Shown: positions 11,945 through 23,230, counted from the stretch's first letter. The stretch is DNA of 64,000 nt from Brachypterus glaber (GCA_958510825.1 OY294050.1:11571340-11635339), one strand, 5' to 3'. Numbers and translations are program-made. The notes: generated from the sequence alone by a model not told the origin.

Positions 11945-12665
11945 TTAAGGGCCAAAAGTTAAACTTTGTGGCCCTAGGGCCAAAAAGTTTTTTTCTCCCG
12001 CTAACTAAAACTTGTTATTTTTAAGCTTTTTAAAAGAAGATGCTTTACCTTTACTGTAATATTTATAAAGAAATATGACCTTTTGGTCACTTTTGGTCTT
12101 GAACTAACTGTTATTTTTGACCAGATACAGTTATTATAATCATTTCATACAAAATAATTTCTTCTATAACATAACCTCAAAAGATATGTTAACTGATTAA
12201 TCTGTATTCATCCTCTAAAATAACCTAAAAACACAAAATTTCAATTGTAAAATCAATTTCAATATTTATAATATTCATAGGACAGTTTTGGAAGTATTAT
12301 TATTTTCATAACAGACACATTTTAACAGAAATTAATTACCAAGCTTTTTTATTTGAAAATGAAACCGCACGCAAAAAAAATTATTCAATTGTTTTTTAAG
12401 CGATTTGATTGGATAGCAATTTGTCATGGATAACTAGATAAATAATCAGACAGGAAAAATAAATATTTTTTGCAATTTAAAATTAAGTATATTTTAATAA
12501 TTTATTATAATTAGTAACAATCGAATAAAAATATTGTATAATACACGGGCAAAAAGTTAAATTTCGATTTCGTAGGTTTAGTACCCTCGGGCCGGCCCTA
12601 ACGGCCGGCCCTCGGCTTCTATAAACCTACTCAATCGAAAAACTTTTCGCCCTTGCATTATAAAT
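11945..12665. repeat. Split dispersed repeat with GC-rich palindrome
   Basis: Segments 11945-12190 and 12595-12665 match, as reverse complement and without a gap, the region 61225-61500; an example is TGCTTTACCTTTACTGTAAT. Between the two segments sits about 400 bp absent from the other copy. It ends in a palindrome around CTCGGGCCGGCCCTAACGG (about 12585-12612) whose wider arms pair AAAGTTAAATTTCGATTTCG with its right-hand complement. This suggests an insertion into the repeat or a large loss from the partner. Confidence 0.6.
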
Positions 12666-12952
12666 AACTATTTTATTGGCTTGTATTCCAAAGTGACATA
12701 TTTCGGTTAGAAATCATACGTTAAAAGTCCAAACGAAAATTGTCAGATAACTGACAGAACTAAATTAAAACTAATTTTACTTATTATTTTTACCTTTTTT
12801 TTGTTAAAAATATGTTTACAAGCGAATAAAAAATAGCGTATGATACATGGACGAGAAATGTAACATTATTTCTCATCCTTGGATCATAATCTACTATTTT
12901 TATCTTTGCAAGCCCTAATATTTCTATTAATTTTGTTATTTCTTTCTTGTAG

Positions 12953-13177
12953 ATTTGGACGATAGTGACCTTCCCCTGCCAGTAGTAGCCCCTGGCCCCT
13001 CCCCTTCACCACCAGCCGCCCTAAACTATAGCACACTGGCGGCGGTGGCAGCCAACGGCCCTAGTCAGGACCCTAGTATCTCATCGACAGAGACCCTGCT
13101 CAGAAACATACAGGGTCTCCTGAAAGTCGCTGCCGACAACGCTCGTCAACAAGAACGCCAAATCAACTACGAAAAAG
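12953..13177 (+). CDS. dac: dachshund exon with start of the conserved C-terminal domain (DD2)
   Basis: This 225-bp internal exon is bounded by TTTCTTGTAG|AT and AAAG|GTACA. It is GC-rich relative to its introns and in the same phase as the other exons. The first part encodes a Pro/Ala-rich linker (LPLPVVAPGPSPSPPAALNY). From about residue 45 of the exon comes NIQGLLKVAADNARQQE followed by RQINYEK, the hallmark opening of the Dachshund DACHbox-C/DD2 coiled-coil, which binds Eyes absent in the retinal-determination network. Dachshund is a nuclear transcriptional cofactor acting with Eya and Sine oculis. Reading through the donor gives 25 extra codons to a stop at 13252-13254; that would truncate the coiled-coil and is best seen as intron. 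Confidence 0.95.
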
Positions 13178-13533
13178 GTACAAATAGTAATATGGTGTAT
13201 CTTTTATCTTTAGCACAATATTACATGTACTTAGCGGCAACACAGAAATGTTAAGCCAAATTATTTATTAATTATTTAACTTAATTTAATATTTTGCGGT
13301 TAAACCACTGAACTGATGACAAAATAATTTTCTTTGTATGCACACAATTCTGTAAAGGTGGTTTATTGTTAGTTAATATAAAATGCAGACCTTAAGTGAC
13401 CAAACCAGATGGTTTGGACTTTTTCTAGGTGAATCACCAATGGTGATAAATAATTTCGAAATCATAGATCAGTATTTTTGGTATAACAATTTTCCAAGTA
13501 GGTAACAACAATCAATTTATTAGTATTTCTTTT

Positions 13534-13746
13534 TATGGTCTGTTTCATCAAGCAAGAGAGTAAATTAAAAATCGCACAGTAAATATTTTTACAACAGGTT
13601 TGAATAGTATATGTTTGTGTATAGAATATAGTTATGTTTTATAAAATAAACTACGCACTATATTCGCACATCCAATATTCGAATCTGTTTTGAAAATATT
13701 CACTGTGAGATTTTTAATTTACTATCTTGCTTGATGAAACAGTTAT
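13534..13746. mobile_element. Short inverted-repeat MITE, copy 1
   Basis: The ends pair TATGGTCTGTTTCATCAAGC with the complement of the right end, and pairing continues through AGTAAATTAAAAATCGCACA. It is about 213 bp and non-coding. A second copy in opposite orientation lies at 17964-18142. Confidence 0.75.
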
Positions 13747-14430
13747 CTCTTTTTTCTACTTCGAATGAGAATGTGTGCATATCTGCGAAGCTTTAAATAC
13801 AGAATATTGCAGATAACTGACTAACCAGCTGATAATGGCAAAACTATCAATTTCAGTACCTTTACATTTTGATGCATACATTTTAAAACATCCATTTAAT
13901 AAATGATTAGTGGTTTTACAGTGTTTGTAGATATACATATAACACTAAAATCTCGAATTGTACATATTATCAAAAATACATATTAAAGAAATTCTAAAGG
14001 TATACCTCCTTTAAGGGTTATTATTAATACGTTAAAAATATATATTGTATAAAAGTTTTTCTTCGTTAGTATAAATTGTGTATCATACGTAAAGTAGTTT
14101 TTAATCAAAAAACAAACAAAAAATTAAAGGAAGTGTAACTTTCGATATTTCTTCTTTTTCTACTAAAAGTATTTTTGTTGTGTTCACAACTAAAAAAAAT
14201 CGTACAATTATTAATCTCTTCAAGAGGCTAGCTTTTTAAAGACTGTATATAATATTAAATATTTTTAACTTCATGTCATAATCTTGTAAAAAAACATCTA
14301 CGTTACGGTCCCGAAACATGATGGTACTTTGCTTCTTTTGTAAATAGGAAATTTAGCCCATGGACTTTTTTTTTAGTTTTAATCATTAAATCGCATAGGA
14401 AAAATGGTATATGGGCCTCTTTGGTTAAGT

Positions 14431-14595
14431 ACATATATCGTCCCTTTCATTGCTAAGGGACCAATATCGAAAATGTTCAAAAATGAACTTTTTATATTAT
14501 CATATTTGTCTATAATATATAAACATACTTATTCAGGAACTCATTTTTGAAAATTTTCGACATTGGCCCCTTTGTAATGAAAGGGATATGAGGTG
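14431..14595. mobile_element. 165-bp fold-back repeat
   Basis: Arms of about 60 bp (14431-14491 and 14536-14595) pair around a 44-base loop. The left contains TCCCTTTCATTGCTAAGGGA; the right complement contains TCCCTTTCATTACAAAGGGG. No coding capacity was seen. Confidence 0.7.
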
Positions 14596-15826
14596 TTTAA
14601 ACTAGGTTTGACCAATTTTTAACCTAATTTTAACCTATTTTGTAAACTCTATTTAATAGGCCGAAAATAGGTAATAAATAGGTAAAACTTAGGTTAAAAT
14701 CTCTGTATAAAGGGCGCCGTAACTTCAAATTCAATGATGGAATTTAGAAATTCTGTCGGCTGGTACTTAAAATAATTATAAATATAAATAGAATTATCAT
14801 TAATAGTAACGTGCCATTTTTTCCAGTGTTATTAGATTGTAGAATTGTTTATTTAAATTTAAACAAAACTAGTTAATTTAACTAAATTAAAAATATTTAT
14901 ATACTTAAAATAATTAATTTTACGGTCAATTTATCCTATTTCTTTTGTTTGTATATTATTAGGATCTAAGAGTAAAATTACACTGTAAAAAGATAATTAA
15001 ATTCTGGTGCATATTTTATTGGATCTAAAAAATATGAAATAATTATTTTAATATAATAAATAATATTATATTAATGGGCATTGAACAACGTATAAAAATT
15101 GCAGTCAATTTCAGTAATTTTTTTTTCGCGGTGTTTTTTAGGGTAAAATTATAGGAAAAAATATGGATAATCATTTTTGGTATGATTTTACTGGACTATT
15201 AAGACTTGTGTATTTAAAAAAATATTAGCTTGTCCATATTTTTTCATATAAATATTTACACTGATAAAAGAGAAATGGGATATATTGACTCAAAAAAATT
15301 ATATTTCGAAAATTTTGCTATATTTCAAAAATATATGTACAGTCCTAGAAATATAGCAAAGTTGTCTAAGCACCAAAAAAACAATCCACTCAGCTTCAAG
15401 ATTTTTCTGAAGGTGAAAAAAAGTGGAGACTTTTAGCTTTAGGTTACTATGTGTGATGTAAATGTTAACATTTCAAAATTAAAAATAAACGAAATTATTA
15501 AATAAAATTTACTGTTTCTTATTTCTTTTGAAGGGTTTACACCCAAAATAATTACCAAATTACCTTTTTTCAGTTACTAATTTTCGGCCAAAAAAGCTAA
15601 AAATATATCAAAGGAAAGAAATAAAAATTAAATAGGTAGGTGGCACTTTTATTATTATTTTGTTTAATCTTGTGGAATATAATACCAACTAACAGAATCT
15701 AAATTCCAGCAATGAATATTGTGTTGTGTTGCCTTTTAGTTAGTTAGAAGCATCCAAGGTAAGTTGCCTAATATAATAACTATTCGCGGAATAATTTAAA
15801 CTTTAGGTCCCCAGTTTAAGTTCACG

Positions 15827-16137
15827 CTGTTAGGGATGTAAATAATAAAAAGCGGTTTTGTTTTAAAACAAGTTTTTTTTGTTTTAAAACAACGACCTGT
15901 GTTTTTTTGTTTTTTATTTTTTTATTTTAATACATAGGTATACATATTTACAACCAATGGATAACCAGATTGAAGTTCTAAATATTAAAAAAATAGTATA
16001 AATATACGAATTGTACTAATTTGACAACTAAAAGACAGTTTATTATTTAAAAACATTTTTTGAAGAGAATTGGGTACGACAAAAAAAAAAGAATAAGAAA
16101 AAAAAAAAAAACGTTTTAAAACATCCCTACATGCTGT
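15827..16137. mobile_element. Possible hAT-type MITE with TAGGGATGT ends
   Basis: The left end TTAGGGATGTAAATAAT and GTTTTGTTTTAAAAC are mirrored on the right by GTTTTAAAACATCCCTACAT. TAGGGATG-type ends occur in some hAT elements, but no 8-bp target duplication could be confirmed. The arms are interrupted by poly-A/T runs. Confidence 0.35.
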
Positions 16138-16284
16138 GAAATATAATTTTTTTTATGAAAAAATAATAATTGAAAACAAGTCGTGAAGATACTACTACTA
16201 CTACACAGTTGACAGGATATTGCATTTTCCGTGAAACAAAAGTTTATATTAAAATAAATAAAAAAAGTAAAAAAACAAAAAAGC

Positions 16285-16345
16285 CGTAGCATAGAATAGG
16301 GTACGAACTTGTGACCTTTCGCACTACTACACCATCGACTTGTTA
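16285..16345 (-). other. tRNA-like SINE head, isolated
   Basis: Read on the - strand it has an A-box-like GATGGTGTAGTAGTGCG and a B-box-like AAGTTCGTACCC, followed downstream by poly-T/A-rich sequence. The boxes are only about 30 bases apart, and no clover-leaf can be drawn with confidence. It is most likely a decayed SINE head, not a functional tRNA. Confidence 0.3.
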
Positions 16346-16389
16346 AGTAATATTTTCCTTCAGCGTTTTTGCTTATTTTAAAAGTTTAA

Positions 16390-16620
16390 CCCCTTAAAAC
16401 TTTTTTGTTTTTGGGGACATTTTTTTTAACAATATGGATCTTCTTCTCATAGAGCTTGATTATTTTCAAAGCATTTCTGGTCAATCGGATAATGCGTTCT
16501 TGAGTTATAACGTTTACAAAAAACGTGATATCAGATGGCCCCGACGGACAGGTGGATATTTTCATAGTTACTTTTTTTTCATGAAACACATTTGTGTCCA
16601 ACAAGTAGACGTTAGCAGTC
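16390..16620 (+). repeat. Decayed copy of the GACGGACAGAC-bearing element
   Basis: AACTTTTTTGTTTTTGGGGA, CTTCTCATAGAGCTTGATT, GAGTTATAACGTTTAC and ACGTGATATCAGATGG follow the same order as 55540-55700. The ORFs here (72 and 81 codons on opposite strands) are shadows of this repeat. Confidence 0.5.
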
Positions 16621-17036
16621 GTCGGAGGTTGTTAGCGAGGATGAGTGTTAAAAAACACACTGCGAGTAAGTCAAACTAATTAAAAAATTTTAATATTGAC
16701 ATAGTCTTGATTACAATAAATTGTTTTTCAATGTTGGCAACATCGATGGTCTTAAGTTAGCCTTGCTAACTTAAGCCTTGATCTAGTGTCCCTAAGAATA
16801 AATCATTATTTCTTTCTTGAGGAATCAGGGCCGCCTTTCTATTTCGGAACTCTGTTCTAACCTCTAAAAAAGCTTTTCCCCTGGCAAAAAAAACTAAATT
16901 CTATTGACTTAATAAAGTTACTTACCTCCGAAAAAAAAAACTTTACCCCTGGCACTAACAAATAATTGCAAATTGTTTTGAAACACCAGGCCGGCACTGC
17001 GAAAAATATTAAAATTAAAAATATGAGTACAATAAT

Positions 17037-17130
17037 GGGAGCATAGCGTAGTGGGCTAGCGCGTGTACATAGCAAGCCAACTATCGTTAGTTAAAGTCTT
17101 ACTGGAACCGATTTGCTATTTTCAGTTAAG
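17037..17130 (+). mobile_element. SINE fragment (head and start of body)
   Basis: GCATAGCGTAGTGGGCTAGC matches the SINE head at 1602. The B-box is damaged (TAGTTAAAGTCTTAC) and the body stops after GCCGATTTGCTATTTTCAG. It is an old, truncated copy. Confidence 0.7.
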
Positions 17131-17963
17131 AAGAACTAGGATATTAAAATTAGGTACTTTGCGTGTACATATATTTTTTAACGTCTGTCTAAAAATATGA
17201 GATTTAAAAAACAAAAATGGATCCAATTACTTTCATTCACCTGCAATAAAACTCTGTTATAATTTTTTAGTCAGGTACCAATAACTCAGCATATTGGGGC
17301 ATTTTCATGCAAATGCGGACAAAATTCATGTCGTCGTTGTTAGAATTAAAATTAAGCAAATTAATGGGTATAGCGCTAGCATTACTGTGTTTGTTTCATC
17401 AATATTATTATATCAAAATATCATTTAGGTACCCTAATTTTGTGAAGAAAGCATACCCGCGAGCACTGATTAACAAAATTGGATTATTTCACAAAAAGTG
17501 TCAAATTTTGCTCAATTTCTTAGGAAACTGCAAATTTTCTTAGAATACAGTAACAAAATTATGCAAGCTTTTCATGAAAACAGCACACTGTGCGCAGTTT
17601 AAAAATTATATTTTAAAATTAGGAAAAATTAAAAAACGGTTATAGACCCTCGAAAAACGACCAAGAACCTTTTTTTATTTGAAAAATAAAATTAACCTCT
17701 AGATAATATCGGTAAAATATTGCCCCAAGGAACAATTATTATGCTATTTTGATACGCTAAGGTTTATAAATTTAAAACCTTCGATTATACTACAATATGG
17801 CAAAGAACATTTAATTTTTACACGCTTCGTCCTAACAGACAAAGAATAAAATGTTTTTTTTTTGACCATATGAACACACACACATCATTGACGTGACATC
17901 AACTATAATGTATGTTTATATCCAAGTATGCTCTTGTTAAGTAAGTAGGAATTAGGTTGTTAT

Positions 17964-18142
17964 AATCGCACAGTGAATATTTTCAAAACAGATTCGAATG
18001 TTGGATGTGCGAATATACTGCGTGGTTTATTTTATAAAACATAACTATATTCTATACACAAACATATACTATTCGAACCTGCGGTAAAAATATTTACTGT
18101 GCGATTTTTAATTTACTATCTTGGTTGAAAAACAGACCATAG
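17964..18142. mobile_element. Short inverted-repeat MITE, copy 2
   Basis: This is the reverse complement of the element at 13534, sharing ATTCGAATGTTGGATGTGCG and ending AAACAGACCATA. One end is truncated at AATCGCACAGTG. Confidence 0.7.
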
Positions 18143-19085
18143 TACCTACGCTCCTTATGACATAGGTGTCATGGAAACCTATAGAAGCCCGTAGCTTAAA
18201 AAAACATGTTTAATCGTGTAAAAACATAGTGATTTTGGACGCATGCCACATTAAAATTTACCCTCAAAAAAATATTTTATCAACTTTTGTTTCAAAAGTT
18301 CTGAGAGGTCATTCTGTAGCTAGCCTGCAAGCCTTGCGGCCTCTTTTTATCGAGAATTTTTATCGAAAAAAAAAAAGGTTGAACCGCAGCCTAGTTCCCA
18401 TAGAGATTTCAAAATAGCTACTAGATTGTATTTGCCTGGACGACGCGTAGCGGAGTTAAGGCAAGCAATCGAGTGCGGAAAAGCATATTTACGCATGCGT
18501 TTGGAACAATACTTTTTCTACGAGCGAGTTAAAAATAAAATATGCTTTTATATATAAGTATACTTAATTGAATAAATTTTAGTTTTATATTTTTTTGCAA
18601 TAGAAAAACAACAATTAAGAAATTTAAATATTTTTATTATTTTATGAATAAATATATCAAGAATAACACGACAAAATTAAGATATTAAACAGTTTTAACA
18701 ATTATAGAAAATAATTTAACATTAGTTATTACCAATTCTATTTTGGTTGAACATTAATGATAATTTGCTGCAGTTTTCAATTGCATTTGCCATTTCAATT
18801 ATTCCTTCAGGTAACATTTTATCTTCTTCTTTAAGGTTCATCATTTTCTGTTATTAATACTTTACAATTAAAATTGACAACACAATTGACACGAACAAAC
18901 TAGCTTAGAACGCTATCATGTTGATCGGTCGCCATGGAAACAAGTGTCTTAGCCAATAATGTTACACATTTGTATGATGAAGTTACTTGTTTTTATGAAA
19001 TAGTTATATCAAAAGATCTTCTTTCCACACGCATATGCCTGCGGAAAGAGACATATTTCCTCACGCTCGTAGAAAAAAATTTCGA

Positions 19086-19086
<1 letters not shown>

Positions 19087-19141
<55 letters not shown>
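19087..19141. repeat. (TC)n microsatellite
   Basis: About 26 copies of CT/TC with one interruption near the 3' end. It produces Leu/Ser and Arg/Glu repeat ORFs on both strands that are not genes. Confidence 0.95.
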
Positions 19142-19142
<1 letters not shown>

Positions 19143-19644
19143 AAGCAGTGCTTTTACATTATGCTTACAGAATATAAATACCAACCGTCGGAATGTAGTG
19201 CAAAGTGCTATGATTTCGAGGATATAGGTAATAACTTCACCAGCTTAGTGAACCCATGGTTGCTTGTTCCAAACAAAGATTACTGAAAATCAATAGAGCT
19301 TAAGTAAATTATATAAATGTTGGCCAATTCCAAAGGAAAACTATTGTTTTATTGCCAGCACTGTAGTAGAACAGTTGATCTAGTTTTACAACATGAAGTG
19401 TGCAAAATGAAATAAACGTTCAAATCAGATTATTGTGTTTACATGATGTAAATTACATGTAAATGAAACATATTTACGTAGGTGTAAATTAGATTAAATT
19501 AACCAGTAAGTAGATACTTAACACACTACAATATTCTTAATAAGGTACAAAGAATAAGCGTGTTGTTGCCCTTTATCTACCCTCGCGACGATCGCGAAAA
19601 CCGCAAAAGACTTTTTAAATTCCATAGAAGATGCGACGGAGTAA

Positions 19645-19738
19645 CTCTTAACTTCCCAGCATCCTATTCCACAACAATCCTACTGCGTAACATCCCTACT
19701 TTATAACATTCCTACTTCCCAACAACCCTACTCGGACC
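19645..19738 (-). repeat. About 15-bp minisatellite, inverted copy
   Basis: On the - strand the units read GTAGGGATGTTACGCA, GTAGGAATGTTATAAA and GTAGGATTGTTGTGGA. The same unit occurs on the + strand at 25677-25805. Confidence 0.65.
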
Positions 19739-20467
19739 CATATGCTCTCGATAAATGACAACTCATGAAAATACTGATATCTCCTAAGCCAGAAGTAAAA
19801 ATGCAAAAAAATAAAAAAGAAAATATTCAATAAAACTGCGGCAATAAGAAAGACTTCAATAATTTGATAAGCAGTTGCAGTGGCGTACCATGCAAGTCCT
19901 AGAAGATGGGTTAAGAAACATAGTTGTACATTATTTGTTGCTGTTAATACGAAAAAAAAAATAATCATTCTTAAAACAAACAAAAGTAGAGAATGTTTGA
20001 GCTTCAAAACAAAAAAAGAATCAGTCGAATCCATTAATTAGTTTTCGAAATATTTGAATTTAAAAAATGTAATTTTTTTAGGTGTCCGGAATTTAATGCG
20101 CGGCAGTGTATAATAATGGATAAAAAACACATGGTTGAAGAGTAGCCAAATATGCCGCGCAATAATATAGCCTCAAAACTTGATATTTATGTTTAGGATT
20201 ATTCATTTATGCAAAAATCGAAAAAGAAAGGCCAAAATTACAAATAAAAACTATTTTCAAGTCAGGTGGTATACTAGTTTAAATTTGCATTCGCTAAATT
20301 GATGGATACATTATAACATACAATTATTTTTTGCCATATTATTAAACTGGTAAATTCAAATTTATTCAATCGTTAAACTATAGTCTATAAAACTTTTATG
20401 TCTAACTATTGATTTGTTGCACGCGCTGTTGCTGAATAGAGAATTCTGCCACTAGCTAAACAGTATC

Positions 20468-20606
20468 AGGTTTGTTTTGGTTCTCAAAAATCGCAGTTCT
20501 GAACTGATTCGAAACCGGCGTAGTTGCAACTGGGCAATGCTCAGTCGCAACTGCGCCCGTTTCGAACCAGTTTAGAACCACGATTTTCGAGAACCAAAAC
20601 GAACCT
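20468..20606. mobile_element. 139-bp near-perfect palindrome
   Basis: The 65-bp arms (20468-20532, 20542-20606) pair around a 9-base loop. AGGTTTGTTTTGGTTCTC matches AGGTTCGTTTTGGTTCTC, and GTAGTTGCAACTG matches GCAGTTGCGACTG. It is GC-richer than the surroundings and non-coding; probably a young fold-back MITE. Confidence 0.75.
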
Positions 20607-20795
20607 ATTATATTTTATAGATTATTTTTTACATTTCTTTGTTACATAGTGTCATTATGTTAGCAGCGAATTTTACCCCTAAAAATCTCAAATGCATAAC
20701 GTCTATAATACTACAATAATTCGCAATTACTGTCAAAAATGAAAGTTATACAAAAACCGAGCAAACTTGGCAAAACCCGGCAAAAACACTATAGT

Positions 20796-20922
20796 CAATT
20801 TTTTGTGGTAACACCGGTTAACCAGTATGTTACTCTTTCTCTGTTTAATTGATGAGTTAATAAGAGAGAGAAATACATATTCCCCTAACTTGGTTAGTAA
20901 CCGCTGCTCCACAAAAAATCGG
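20796..20922. repeat. Imperfect palindrome
   Basis: ATTTTTTGTGGTAACACCGG on the left pairs with ATTTTTTGTGGAGCAGCGG on the complement of the right, continuing through GTTAACCA/GTTACTAACCA. The centre is loosely matched. Confidence 0.5.
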
Positions 20923-21440
20923 CATATGTAGCAAAGCCAAATGTAGTTTCCATAAAACGTGGTTTCAAAGGTATTTTAAAACTGTTTAGTGATAACATTG
21001 TGTTAAGATTTTAAAGAGTAAGAACCCCGCTCTAATTGAAGCCTGTATAGAAGCTTACAGGTACTATGATAATTTTTCTACAAGCACTTGAAAAACGGAA
21101 AAAAATATTTTCAAGAGCATTTTTCTCGAAAACGGAAAAATGTGGCGATTTACTTTAAAGATATTCGGAATCGGGTAAAAAAATACTATCGGAATCGTTA
21201 AACAAAATATGCAATTTATTGTCAGAATTATTCTGCAGAAGATTATTTACCATTATTTACCAAAAGCAAGTTTTCTGGATTTAGCTGTAAATGGTTCTGT
21301 AACGTGTAGACCTTCTGCTACCATGATCCATAATCAGATTTTTCTGTAAAGCTACTTCATCTCTTTAATCCTTCAGGAATGCCGTGAAAGGTCATAATTT
21401 ATATTAGGTTATTAGAAAACATTTAGTCTAGGGAACATGA

Positions 21441-21905
21441 TTAAATAAATAATAATAAATTAGAGAGGATTGTTTGTCTTTGATAATATCGAAAATCTTC
21501 TACATGTGCAAGTATCCGCGAACAGGAGCTTACGTATTCCGAACTGGTAAATCTCCGATCAAAGTAAAACAATTCTAAATGTAAATGAAGATGTTTACTT
21601 TTTTGCAAGAGAGCAATTTTAATCAGCTCGAAGTAAGGCGGCAATAATTTGCACAGTTCCAGATAGCTCGATGTGACCGGATTAGAGCGATGAGATAAAA
21701 AAGGGCGCAAGAGATAGCATCGGGTGCCGCACACGAAACGTACATTTAAGCCGGCCAACGTATAGGCAATGGCTACACGATGTCCACACTGCCTACAACT
21801 ATAAACCAGTGCGATCGGCGCGCGGTATTGCTGCCACTTAAAATTATCAACGTGGAAATCTCTCCGATACTGAAAATGTTCAGCAGGACAATAATTCTGC
21901 ACCAT
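21441..21905 (-). CDS. Unrecognised 154-codon ORF with paired cysteines
   Basis: I do not recognise this protein. The ORF opens with ATG directly after an in-frame TAA and ends TAA. It has no AT-driven low complexity and is GC-richer than the adjacent intron. Residues about 36-62 hold C-x2-C (CRQCGHR) and C-x3-C (CGTRC) about 18 residues apart, like a small zinc ribbon. The rest is Leu/Tyr/His-rich and could be helical (YFELIKIALLQKSKHLHLHL). There are no obvious membrane segments. An ORF this long is not expected by chance at this base composition, though a repeat-derived or decayed source is likely. It lies 105 bp from a mariner remnant on the same strand; no promoter, introns or partner gene were seen. 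It could be a transposon accessory gene, a viral-derived fragment or chance. Confidence 0.3.
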   Translation of the reverse strand: MVQNYCPAEHFQYRRDFHVDNFKWQQYRAPIALVYSCRQCGHRVAIAYTLAGLNVRFVCGTRCYLLRPFLSHRSNPVTSSYLELCKLLPPYFELIKIALLQKSKHLHLHLELFYFDRRFTSSEYVSSCSRILAHVEDFRYYQRQTILSNLLLFI

Positions 21906-22010
21906 TTACACAAAAAGTCGTAACCAGATAACTTGGAAACAAAAATGTGCTTTTTCAAAGGTCGAAAAATCCTGATTTCTGGACTTTTGGTGGAAGTATT
22001 AGGGGTAGTA

Positions 22011-22485
22011 GTAATAGGGTCTTTTAACAAGAGGTTTCATTTTAAACTAACACAGAAATACAGTATTTTTGTGAAATGCTGGTATATTTCTATTTTAATT
22101 CAAAGTAGCCTCAAATAAAAATGTCTAATATTGTTAAATCTCAAGATCTCGGCCGCCAATTGAAGTCCACATTTCGAGAAATCATATGTCCAGGAAATTT
22201 TTCATGCAATGGAGCCATTGTTTCACCAGCTGTGTGGCATGTTACTCCGTCCTGCTGGAAATAAACGTCGTCCAAATTCAATTATATGAAAACGTGATGA
22301 AAAATTTCATCAAAAGAATGACTGTCTGTAAGAAAAGCCAAGGCTGACATTTGGACAATACTGTGTTCCACTACTAACCTCAGAGTCTATGCTTTGGACT
22401 AAAATAAAAATATTCTGGCTTTTCACAAAAATAGTACATTTTTCTCTTAATTTTAAATGACACCTCTTGTTGAAAGACCCGTTAC
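22011..22485 (-). mobile_element. Internally deleted mariner-like element
   Basis: Imperfect inverted arms of about 100 bp (22011-22115 and 22385-22485) share GGGTCTTTTAACAAGAGGT and TATTTTTGTGAAATGC with the complement of the right arm. Between them lies a transposase remnant on the - strand (22111-22360). Having both ends plus the catalytic core shows that this is a shortened relative of an autonomous element and not a MITE of unknown origin. Confidence 0.75.
22111..22360 (-). pseudogene. Mariner transposase remnant (catalytic core)
   Basis: The - strand reads DDVYFQQDGVTCHTAGETM, then FPGHMISRNVDFNWRPRS, then a stop and DLTILD. The first block is the conserved YFQQDGA-CHTA region with the second catalytic Asp of DD34D/E transposases. 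The second matches the FPGR-ISR--D-NWPPRSCDLTPLD block that precedes the third acidic residue. Upstream the frame decays, with a stop (TAA at 22276-22287) before LNLDD. At least three stops interrupt it and both protein ends are missing, so it is dead. The enzyme family cuts and pastes DNA at TA dinucleotides. Confidence 0.8.
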
Positions 22486-22739
22486 TTGGCGAGTAGGCTC
22501 TAGTCCTGGAAAATAAGCTACACTGACTCTTTTAGTCTACCGCACACAGGTTGACTACTCTCCTTCAGCAAGCAAGCAGATTTGCTTGATTCCCTAGTAA
22601 AACTCAGGACATGTTGCCAGCGAAGGGAATTGCACTCTTCTGTTCGGAGTGTTGCGGCTCCCAAGGTGTTGTACCTCAGCCTGCTAAGCGCCTCACAATG
22701 CCCTGAAGTAGTCTGCACATAAATGTCTCGCATTTGCAC

Positions 22740-23230
22740 TTTTAGTGTTTACATAAAAACGTACTAGATCATAAACAGAAAAGATATTCTTTATTGATCT
22801 TGCTACCGATATCCAGTTTTTCATTGCGATATCATCGAAACATTACGTTATTTTTCTTGTCCTGGCCATCTTCATTTTTTTGCCATTACAAACAATATCC
22901 TTCAATTTTGTTTCTTTAATTTTCTCATTTGATTTTTTTAATCTTTTAAGTTAAATTAAATATGTCACCATTTTTCCTTTTAAGGCATACGTTTCTCTTC
23001 TTTTTAATAGGACTAGTATTTTTCTAAAACATTTGCACTATTAAAATTTTCTGTTTGTAAATCTTTGATTATTCTTTGCTTTACTTCTTTTGTGCACCCT
23101 TCCTAACTTGTACGTTACCTACATCTTTATTTCTTCCTATTATCTTTGTTGTACTAATATTCAATGTTAAACTCACTTCCTCTGATTTTTCGTTACCTAT
23201 CTACAGATTCCTATCTAATTTTCTATTAAT
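22740..23230 (-). pseudogene. Decayed non-LTR retrotransposon reverse-transcriptase C-terminus
   Basis: On the - strand, 23100-23210 reads KSEEVSLTLNISTTKIIGRN then KDVGNVQ, resembling the GL-LN--KTK--- segment after the YADD motif of insect non-LTR reverse transcriptases. Further on, 22790-22850 reads CFDDIAMKNWISVARS, like the RRW-DDI----NW---A-DR signature at the protein's C-terminus. Frameshifts and several stops lie between. The order and spacing fit a much-deleted LINE. The call rests on motif memory only and is moderate. Confidence 0.45.

Larger units (their letters stand above)
9473..12952 (+). other. dac: dachshund intron, 3.5 kb
   Basis: The intron starts GTAAG and ends TTTCTTGTAG. 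It holds a decayed mariner-MITE fragment (10000-10210), a repeat shared with 41405 (10904-11095) and a split repeat shared with 61225-61500 (11945-12665). The rest (9480-9990, 10220-10900, 11100-11940, 12665-12950) is AT-rich; I see no coding signal in it. Confidence 0.8.

Noticed and set aside
13178..13254. Read-through extension of the dac exon giving a short C-terminus
   Set aside because: It crosses a good GTACAA donor, the sequence turns AT-rich at once, and the next exon joins in phase; at most an intron-retention product.
18934..19286. Ser/Leu and Arg/Glu repeat ORFs on both strands
   Set aside because: They are shadows of the (TC)n microsatellite at 19087-19141.
19696..20034. 112-codon hydrophobic - strand ORF that looks like a multi-pass membrane protein
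   Set aside because: AT-rich DNA readily yields Phe/Leu/Ile-rich frames. An ORF of this length is within chance expectation for the window, its C-terminus is made of the minisatellite at 19645-19738, and no splice partner was seen.
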